Shown here piece by piece: positions 1-5,001 of a stretch of 5,001 bases of DNA (the stretch's first letter is position 1; the number at the start of each line of letters is the position of its first letter). A model generated the notes under the pieces. The model saw nothing but the letters and a program-made list of their open reading frames with translations, did no database searches and had not been told where the DNA came from. The position numbers and the translations under genes are program-made. The DNA is from Chloroflexota bacterium (GTDB lineage: Bacteria; Chloroflexota; UBA11872; VXOZ01): assembly GCA_009839775.1 (NCBI GenBank), contig VXOZ01000475.1, positions 1,684 through 6,684 of the forward strand. The letters are read 5' to 3'.

Positions 1-1644
1 CTCAATCCAGAATTCGTACTCTTCCCACACTTCTCCTGGATTCGCTTCATACGTGAATTCGAACGATTCCCCGCCCTTTTCCCGCGCCACGCGCATGACC
101 GGCTGTCGAAACGCGATCCACGCGCCAGCCTGCGTTTCCTGGCTCATGAGATCATGGCGCTCGGCGCCGTTGCCCATGGGCAGCACGTAGTCCGCAAACC
201 ACGCCGTCTCGCTCCACACGGGTGTCAATGCGGCGTGCACTCCGATCTGTTCTTCATCGCTCAGCATTTCAATCCACGAAGCGCCGTCCGGATTTGTCCA
301 CACCGGGTTATAGACGCGGGTGAAATACGTGTCCACCTTGCCGCGACCCTCTTTGAGGAAGTGCGGGAGCAGAATGCTCATCTCGTGGTGGGCCAGGGGA
401 TATTCGCGGGGCCATAGGAGTTCGCTCCACACTTGCTGCGGTGGTGGCTTGATATAGGGCGCGGGGGCGAATTTGTTCCAACTGTTGGGCGACGTGCCGC
501 CGCGCGTGCCGATGCTGCCGGTCAACACGCCAAGGAACGTCAGGCAGCGCGAGACCTGCCAGCCGCCTTCATTGCCGGATGCCGCGCTGCGCCAGACGTG
601 GCTGGCGAACGCCGTGCCTGCCGCCGCGATGTCACGCGCCACCGCCACGATCTGATCGGCCGCCACGCCGCTCTCCTGCGCGGCAAACTCCGGCGTAAAC
701 GAGGCGTAAAACTCCTTGATAGCAGCGATGAAATTGTCGAATGTGGCATCCACATCGGGATGCTCCGCGTTCATAAACTGCCGCCAATTGAGCCACTTTT
801 CCATGAAGTCGCGGTTGTAGCGGTCTTCTTGAAGAATGACGTTCGCCATAGCCAGCAGTATCGCCGGTTCTGAACCCGGCCAGGACGAGAGCCAGTAGTC
901 CGCCCGTGAAGCCGTGTTCGAGAGGCGCGTATCGATGACGGCGATCTTCGCGCCGGAAAGCTTCCCCTCAATGATCCGCTGGGCGTGGGGATTGAAATAG
1001 TGGCCGGTCTCTAAGTGCGCGCTGATCAGCAGCATAAAGCGCGAATTCGCATGATCGGGCGAGGGTCGGTCGGCTCCTTGCCAGAGCGTATACCCCAGGC
1101 GCGCGGCGGAGGAACAGACGTTCGTATGGCTGTTATGCCCGTCCACGCCCCAGGCCTGCAGCACGCGGTCCATGTAGCCATCGTGGCCGGGACGGCCCAC
1201 GTGATACATGACCTCAGTGCGGCGGTCTTCCTGCAAGGCTTTGCGAATGCGCGCGGCCAGCGTGTCGAGCACTTCATCCCACGTGGTGCGTTCCCATTGT
1301 CCGGAACCCCGGGGACCGGTGCGCTTCATGGGGTAGAGAATCCGCTCCGGGTCGTGCACTTGGTTGATCGTCGCCGGGCCCTTGGCGCAATTGCGGCCGC
1401 GGCTGCCGGGATGCGCCGGGTTGCCCTCGAACTTGCGGATGCGCATATCCTCTTTGTCGATATACGCCAAGAGACCGCATGCCGCTTCGCAGTTGAAGCA
1501 CACCGTGGGCACCAACATGTAGTTCTTGGAGACTCTCTGCGGCCAGGCATCCGGGTCGTACTCCGTCCAGTCGTCCCACTGGTCAACCGGCGGGTAGTTC
1601 GTCAGTTGGCCTGACTCCGGAAACTGCGGTTCAAATACCGACAT
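1..1644 (-). CDS. Molybdopterin oxidoreductase catalytic subunit, DMSO-reductase superfamily (3' end outside window)
   Basis: This is the catalytic subunit of a Mo-bis-MGD enzyme that exchanges electrons with the ferredoxin-NrfD protein encoded just upstream. The frame is open for all 548 codons to the window edge; relatives are usually longer, so the last part, including the MGD-binding C-terminal domain, lies outside. Residues 49-86 hold C-x2-C-x3-C-x29-C for one [4Fe-4S] cluster, followed by Lys88 in CAKG, the lysine that usually bridges cluster and pterin. Cys177 in HTNVCSS is the likely Mo ligand. VIDTR (236-240), TGSIGTRGG near 374-382, and SETAWFADYVLP (478-489) followed by ER are typical of the family. 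The N-terminus has no twin-arginine signal, and an in-frame TGA at 1669-1671 rules out an upstream start, so a cytoplasmic enzyme is inferred. The Cys ligand and cluster fit Psr/Phs/Soe/formate dehydrogenase-like groups. The substrate is unknown; a sulfur oxyanion is one possibility. Confidence 0.93.
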   Translation of the reverse strand, partial: MSVFEPQFPESGQLTNYPPVDQWDDWTEYDPDAWPQRVSKNYMLVPTVCFNCEAACGLLAYIDKEDMRIRKFEGNPAHPGSRGRNCAKGPATINQVHDPERILYPMKRTGPRGSGQWERTTWDEVLDTLAARIRKALQEDRRTEVMYHVGRPGHDGYMDRVLQAWGVDGHNSHTNVCSSAARLGYTLWQGADRPSPDHANSRFMLLISAHLETGHYFNPHAQRIIEGKLSGAKIAVIDTRLSNTASRADYWLSSWPGSEPAILLAMANVILQEDRYNRDFMEKWLNWRQFMNAEHPDVDATFDNFIAAIKEFYASFTPEFAAQESGVAADQIVAVARDIAAAGTAFASHVWRSAASGNEGGWQVSRCLTFLGVLTGSIGTRGGTSPNSWNKFAPAPYIKPPPQQVWSELLWPREYPLAHHEMSILLPHFLKEGRGKVDTYFTRVYNPVWTNPDGASWIEMLSDEEQIGVHAALTPVWSETAWFADYVLPMGNGAERHDLMSQETQAGAWIAFRQPVMRVAREKGGESFEFTYEANPGEVWEEYEFWIE

Positions 1645-1654
1645 TACGCAGACA

Positions 1655-1659
1655 CTCCT
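1655..1659 (-). promoter_or_regulatory. Ribosome binding site of the molybdopterin subunit
   Basis: AGGAG on the minus strand lies 10 bases before the ATG at 1644-1642, inside the 19-base gap after the upstream stop codon (TAG, 1666-1664). It supports this start and indicates coupled translation of the two subunits from one message. Confidence 0.7.
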
Positions 1660-1663
1660 CTCG

Positions 1664-3253
1664 CTAGCTCAGCGGCAGCGCTTGGCCGGCTCTTACCCAT
1701 ATGTCTTCGAAGAGCAGCAGCCCTATGAGAGCGAAACCGCCCGCAACGATGGCAGCAATCGGTGCCAATCCCACGGAGATTGCAATTAGCAATACAACCG
1801 GCACTACGTGCCCTAAACCAACGACTCCGATCCAAAAGCGCTGTGCATACTGACCGCGCACGATCATCTGCACGGCTTTGGCCGCATCTCGCGTGCCGTG
1901 GGGCAGCCACAACTCGCCAACCAGAATAATGAAGAGATTAGCCACCAAGCTCCACAGCAGTACGGTGCGCAGGAATTCCTGTGTTTGCTCTGTACTCTCA
2001 ACGACAACTCCAAGAATCGCCAGCGAGGCTGCTCCGGCCATCGCAGCTTGCACCAACAGGTGTACGGGCAACGCCGGGCTTAGCCAGAGGTCGCGCGCTT
2101 TTGATTGCGCAAAGAGAAATCCCGTATAGATGGCGGCCATGATCGCCAGGATGCCGCCCGGCCACCAGAGAATCTGAACGACTCCACCCGCTCCCAGTAG
2201 TGCGGCGAGAACGCTCAATCCCGCTACCACGCCAAAGAACAACAAGATGAACGTGCCGATTGCGATCCACGAACGCCACTGTGGACGAATGAGAATGGTC
2301 AAGAAACGATCGGGACGCTGGAGGTCCCAGACCAGGAGACCGGCCGTGATTGCGAGGAAGATCAGGGCCAGAATTGGGCCTCCCCAGGCCAGAAGAGGGT
2401 TATCGGCTACCAGGCCCAATGTAAGTCCCGCCGCAGGCAACAAGAATGCGCCGGCGGCAATTGACTTTGTCCAAATGTAGGCGCTGACTTTCCAACCCCA
2501 CGGCGACGGGTGTTCTACGTCATAGACCGTCTTGGCCGACTTTGCCACTAAGTCCTGCAGCAAATTCTCACTATCATGCAAGGTGGCGGCGCCGCTGCCG
2601 TGAGCAACACCGTTGCCGTTGGCAGCGCTGCTGCCACTTGCGTTCGGCATCTCATTCCAAATGCCGTAGTCTTGGGCAGGGGTCGCAGCCGATGGGGTCA
2701 ACGTGCTTTCGTCGGCATCGATGTAGAAGAGCTTCGGTACGGTGCCCTTTTCCGGTTTGCGCACCTGCACGGGTTCTCGTGAAATCAACTGAGAAATGTA
2801 GGTCGTAGGATCGTCCAAGTCGCCCGAGACAATGGCTTGAGTCGGGCAGACGACCTGGCACGAGGGCTCCAACCCAACCTCTACCCGATGGGCGCAGAAA
2901 TTGCATTTGGCAGCAGTATGCGAATCAGGGTCGATGTGAAGGGCGTCATACGGGCATGCCTGCAAGCACGCTTTGCAACCGATACACCGCTCGGGATCGA
3001 AGTCGACGATGCCATCCTGATGGCGGCGGTACAGCGCAGTGACCGGACAAGACGGTATGCAGGGAGCATCATCGCAGTGGTTGCACCGCAGCACGGTGAA
3101 GTGGCGGCGGTTATTGGGAAACTGGCCCGTCTCGACGTACTTCACCCACGTGCGGTAGACACCCAACGGCACGTCATGCTCGGACTTACACGCCACCGTG
3201 CACGCATGGCAACCGATACACTTTCGATTGTCGATGAGAAAGCCAAGTCTCAT
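1664..3253 (-). CDS. Fused four-cluster [4Fe-4S] ferredoxin and NrfD-type membrane anchor
   Basis: One 529-residue protein joins the electron-transfer and quinone-reactive membrane subunits of a molybdenum oxidoreductase. Residues 1-145 are a DmsB/PsrB-like ferredoxin with 16 cysteines in four groups: C12-x2-C15-x2-C18-x3-C22, C57-x2-C60-x4-C65-x3-C69, C90-x2-C93-x2-C96-x3-C100 and C117-x2-C120-x11-C132-x3-C136. Residues about 185-240 form a Pro/Ala/Ser/Gly/Asn-rich linker. From about 244 an NrfD/PsrC-like domain begins with HPSPWGW, followed by some eight hydrophobic helices (roughly 258-283, 287-309, 328-353, 358-382, 394-418, 429-450, 472-495 and 497-520) and the family-like WDLQRPDRF at 309-317. 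It would relay electrons between the quinone pool and the molybdopterin subunit encoded 19 bases downstream. There is no signal peptide; with an even helix count both termini lie on one side, inferred to be the cytoplasm. The start is supported by AGG seven bases before the ATG and by the first cysteine motif at residue 12. PsrB/PsrC, SoeB/SoeC and similar pairs are normally separate proteins, so the fusion is notable but not unprecedented. Confidence 0.93.
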   Translation of the reverse strand: MRLGFLIDNRKCIGCHACTVACKSEHDVPLGVYRTWVKYVETGQFPNNRRHFTVLRCNHCDDAPCIPSCPVTALYRRHQDGIVDFDPERCIGCKACLQACPYDALHIDPDSHTAAKCNFCAHRVEVGLEPSCQVVCPTQAIVSGDLDDPTTYISQLISREPVQVRKPEKGTVPKLFYIDADESTLTPSAATPAQDYGIWNEMPNASGSSAANGNGVAHGSGAATLHDSENLLQDLVAKSAKTVYDVEHPSPWGWKVSAYIWTKSIAAGAFLLPAAGLTLGLVADNPLLAWGGPILALIFLAITAGLLVWDLQRPDRFLTILIRPQWRSWIAIGTFILLFFGVVAGLSVLAALLGAGGVVQILWWPGGILAIMAAIYTGFLFAQSKARDLWLSPALPVHLLVQAAMAGAASLAILGVVVESTEQTQEFLRTVLLWSLVANLFIILVGELWLPHGTRDAAKAVQMIVRGQYAQRFWIGVVGLGHVVPVVLLIAISVGLAPIAAIVAGGFALIGLLLFEDIWVRAGQALPLS

Positions 3254-3258
3254 GGCGC

Positions 3259-3270
3259 TACCTGTACCTG
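3259..3270 (-). repeat. Tandem CAGGTA hexamers overlapping the ribosome binding site
   Basis: On the minus strand CAGGTA occurs twice in direct succession. The proximal copy supplies AGG seven bases before the ATG at 3253-3251 and is the likely, weak, Shine-Dalgarno site of the ferredoxin-NrfD gene. The duplication may be chance. Confidence 0.45.
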
Positions 3271-3293
3271 CTGGGGTGTTGTTCTGGTGCCCA

Positions 3294-3299
3294 ATTATA
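3294..3299 (-). promoter_or_regulatory. Candidate -10 box of the oxidoreductase operon promoter
   Basis: The minus strand carries a perfect TATAAT 40 bases upstream of the ATG of the ferredoxin-NrfD gene, in the 93-base gap after the nuclease gene. Transcription would start near 3287, leaving a leader of about 33 bases. No convincing -35 hexamer was found: at 18-base spacing the sequence is GTGGTA, three of six matches, and the -10 is not of the extended TGn type. An activator may therefore be needed. No clear FNR-like inverted repeat was seen. This suggests the two oxidoreductase genes are transcribed independently of the nuclease. Confidence 0.4.
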
Positions 3300-3346
3300 C
3301 AATAGAGCTTATCGCGCTACCACTTTGAAACTTGCGCTCGGGGCAG

Positions 3347-4381
3347 CTATGATTTCAGACCGTATTCGCGGATAGCCTTTTCCACAGACTCGCACCACCC
3401 CAACAACAGATTCAATTCGGTTTCCGTAGGTCGCCGTGAAATTGGAAACTTTAGGTTCTTGCCCGAAGAACTGAAAAGCCCAGTATCAATAGCCTGCTTG
3501 TGGAGGTCACGAATCATCTCCTCCGGCATCGCGCTTTTTGCTTCAACTCCATAGTCTCCAAGAAGTGATGTGTAAAAGGACTGACCATATCTACAATCGG
3601 GGAGGTAGCCGTAACAGAAGACAACGTATGCCTTGTCGAATTCGACACGCAACGCAAACCCTACGCTCCCCCACCAGATGGGCAGCGAACGTTGTTTTCC
3701 AAAATCGAGGATCTTGGCAAGGACATTGCGACCGTTCTCGTCGAGCGCAGCCATGAATTCATCCTCTGTCAACGGGGGTCTGGGAGGAGAAGGCGTAGCA
3801 GGATCCTCGTCGATTACTGTCTCAAAAGCCAGAAGACGATTCTCGCTATTGTCCTCAAAGAGCTTAAACTCAACGCACGTCACGCGGAGGCCTTTGTTAT
3901 TCAAGAATTCTGCCGTTTGCTTGACCTCAGGAGTAATCTGCTGACCAACAATCACAATGCGTTGATCCTTATTGAGGTGTACAGATCGATCGAGACCAAA
4001 GTGATTGCGGTGACACTCGGCTAAAACGAGCGAACTGTTCTTTCGGTAGCAGCGAAAGATCTCCTCCAACCGTTGAGCATCAAAACCCGCAACGGACGAC
4101 ACATACTCCAATGCCTGGCCGATCGCGTTGCGGGATGCTGTGCCGCGCTTCAATTCCACTACAATCACGTTGCCTTGCCGATCCAAGCACAGTAGATCAA
4201 TGTATCCGTCCAAATCTGTGCGCACCTGACGCCCAATTACGAGGACCTCGCCTTTCTTCAGAATGGCGTCAGGATTGGATTCAAGCCAGTCTTCTAGCAC
4301 GACTTCCTCATGCTCGTCCTCAAAAGGAGTAAGCTCAAACTCGACAAACGTATCCTTTGGCTGTATCTGAAAGATCCTCAT
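3347..4381 (-). CDS. PD-(D/E)XK nuclease with NucS-like (DUF91) domain and unknown C-terminal domain
   Basis: This is a predicted DNA endonuclease of 344 residues. The N-terminal part, about 1-175, looks like the catalytic domain of archaeal/actinobacterial NucS and the DUF91 family. It has Glu30 in LEDWLESNPD, Asp62 in DGYIDLL, the E-x-K pair Glu76/Lys78 in VVELKRG, and Gln89 and Tyr93 on the following helix. The 14-residue distance from Asp62 to Glu76 matches D160/E174/K176 as I recall them for Pyrococcus NucS. The domain continues to about 175 with the family-like segment RIVIVGQQITPEV (141-153). Unlike NucS, no separate N-terminal DNA-binding domain precedes it. A Pro-rich linker (about 191-205) leads to a C-terminal domain (206-344) I do not recognise, which contains PIWWGSVGF and PISRRPTETELN. 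The start is fixed by an in-frame TGA at 4396-4394; the only SD-like stretch, AGGGGG, lies just two bases from the ATG, so initiation may be weak. Hand-counted lines give about 50% GC, against about 70% in parts of the flanking genes. Role unknown: repair or defence are both possible. Confidence 0.82.
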   Translation of the reverse strand: MRIFQIQPKDTFVEFELTPFEDEHEEVVLEDWLESNPDAILKKGEVLVIGRQVRTDLDGYIDLLCLDRQGNVIVVELKRGTASRNAIGQALEYVSSVAGFDAQRLEEIFRCYRKNSSLVLAECHRNHFGLDRSVHLNKDQRIVIVGQQITPEVKQTAEFLNNKGLRVTCVEFKLFEDNSENRLLAFETVIDEDPATPSPPRPPLTEDEFMAALDENGRNVLAKILDFGKQRSLPIWWGSVGFALRVEFDKAYVVFCYGYLPDCRYGQSFYTSLLGDYGVEAKSAMPEEMIRDLHKQAIDTGLFSSSGKNLKFPISRRPTETELNLLLGWCESVEKAIREYGLKS

Positions 4382-4437
4382 AGCCCCCTGCCATCACAAC
4401 AAGTGTTTCAATCACTCTTGTATATGCGACACAATCC

Positions 4438-5001
4438 TCATGCAGAAGACTCGAAACCAAAACTATCGAGCTCGTCGCGGGGCGCGCGTTCCAGCAGTTC
4501 AATCGTCGCTTGGGCCACCGTGATACCGCCAAAGAGCACTTCATGTAGCAGCTCTGTGATTGGCAACTCTACATTCAGTTGCTGTGCCAAGCGCACGGCG
4601 GCGCGCGTGGTCGGCACGCCCTCGGCCACGTTAGTCATTGATTCAAGGATTTCATCGAGTGACTTACCCTGCGCCAATTGCTCGCCCACATGCCGGTTCC
4701 GGCTCTGCCGGCTAGCGCACGTCGCCATGAGGTCGCCGAGCCCTGCCAGTCCGGCAAACGTGAGCGGCTGCGCCCCCATCGCCACGCCGAGACGCGTCAT
4801 CTCAGCTACGCCGCGCGTCAGGAGCGCCGCTTTCGCGTTGTCGCCTAACTGCAAACCGTCGCAGATGCCGGCGACTATCGCCATCACGTTCTTCAGCGCC
4901 CCTCCCAACTCAACGCCAAAGACATCCGTACTCGTGTAGATGCGAAAGCGCGGGAGCATGAGCATCTCCCGCGCCTGCCGCGTCAGTGCGGTGTCCGTGC
5001 C
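4438..5001 (-). CDS. gpsA: NAD(P)+-dependent glycerol-3-phosphate dehydrogenase, C-terminal part (5' end outside window)
   Basis: GpsA reduces dihydroxyacetone phosphate to sn-glycerol 3-phosphate in the cytoplasm, supplying the backbone for phospholipid synthesis. The visible 187 residues cover the substrate-binding helical domain; the N-terminal Rossmann domain and the start lie to the right of the window. Hallmarks in order are DVFGVELGGALKNV with the catalytic lysine, AGICDGLQLGDNAKAALLTRG, the EMTRLG segment, FAGLAGLGDLMATC with the conserved aspartate, and SRNR, whose Arg-Asn pair contacts the phosphate. They are followed by the usual VAEGVPTTRA stretch and the C-terminal helices. All expected motifs are present and the frame is intact to the TGA at 4440-4438. 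It is separated by 56 bases from the nuclease, which is on the same strand, and has no evident functional link to it. No strong terminator was found after its stop. Confidence 0.96.
   Translation of the reverse strand, partial: GTDTALTRQAREMLMLPRFRIYTSTDVFGVELGGALKNVMAIVAGICDGLQLGDNAKAALLTRGVAEMTRLGVAMGAQPLTFAGLAGLGDLMATCASRQSRNRHVGEQLAQGKSLDEILESMTNVAEGVPTTRAAVRLAQQLNVELPITELLHEVLFGGITVAQATIELLERAPRDELDSFGFESSA

Noticed and set aside
433..873. Plus-strand open frame of 146 codons
   Set aside because: It is antisense to the catalytic subunit, with Arg/Ala-rich shadow composition and no recognisable domain.
1015..1614. Plus-strand open frame of 199 codons
   Set aside because: It lies entirely opposite the molybdopterin subunit, whose frame carries clear family motifs. 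High GC leaves few stops on the opposite strand, and the product resembles no known protein.
2837..3328. Plus-strand open frame of 163 codons
   Set aside because: It lies opposite the cysteine motifs of the ferredoxin domain, whose spacing proves the minus-strand reading; no family features were seen.
3254..3346. Possible terminator after the nuclease gene
   Set aside because: Only short, poorly matched GAGC/GCTC complementarity is present and no run of T follows the candidate stem.
4382..4437. Imperfect inverted repeat in the gap after gpsA (ACAAGAGTG and CACTTGT on the minus strand)
   Set aside because: The stem is only about four continuous pairs with a bulge and no T-run follows, so it does not support a terminator.
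4310..4939. Plus-strand open frame of 209 codons
   Set aside because: It runs antisense across gpsA and the start of the nuclease; Ser/Pro/Arg-rich shadow composition and no motif.

Overview
The window is about 5 kb of ordinary, gene-dense bacterial chromosome. All four recognisable genes lie on the minus strand, so they read from right to left. Base composition is moderately high GC, and Shine-Dalgarno-like sites precede most starts. A bacterial-type glycerol-3-phosphate dehydrogenase and a membrane-anchored molybdenum oxidoreductase of the DMSO-reductase superfamily indicate a respiring bacterium. The phylum cannot be fixed from the sequence. Fused ferredoxin-NrfD proteins of this type make me think of Chloroflexota or similar uncultured lineages, but that is a weak impression.

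Layout in transcription order: (1) 5001-4438, the C-terminal 187 residues of gpsA, cut by the window edge. (2) 4381-3347, a 344-residue PD-(D/E)XK nuclease with a NucS-like (DUF91) catalytic domain and an unrecognised C-terminal domain. It is visibly lower in GC than most of its neighbours. (3) 3253-1664, a 529-residue fusion of a four-cluster [4Fe-4S] ferredoxin subunit to an eight-helix NrfD-type quinone-reactive membrane anchor. A perfect TATAAT box lies just upstream. (4) 1644-1, the first 548 residues of the molybdopterin catalytic subunit, which starts 19 bases after gene 3 ends and runs off the left edge.

Genes 3 and 4 form one operon and encode one membrane complex. Electrons would pass between the quinone pool (NrfD domain), the four ferredoxin clusters, the N-terminal [4Fe-4S] cluster of the catalytic subunit and the Mo-bis-MGD centre. 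Neither protein has a Tat signal, so the catalytic module probably sits in the cytoplasm, as in SoeABC-type sulfite dehydrogenase rather than periplasmic Psr/Phs enzymes. The substrate cannot be read from the visible part. The nuclease and gpsA appear functionally unrelated to this complex. No RNA gene, CRISPR array, insertion sequence or attachment site was seen, and no gap exceeds about 95 bases.
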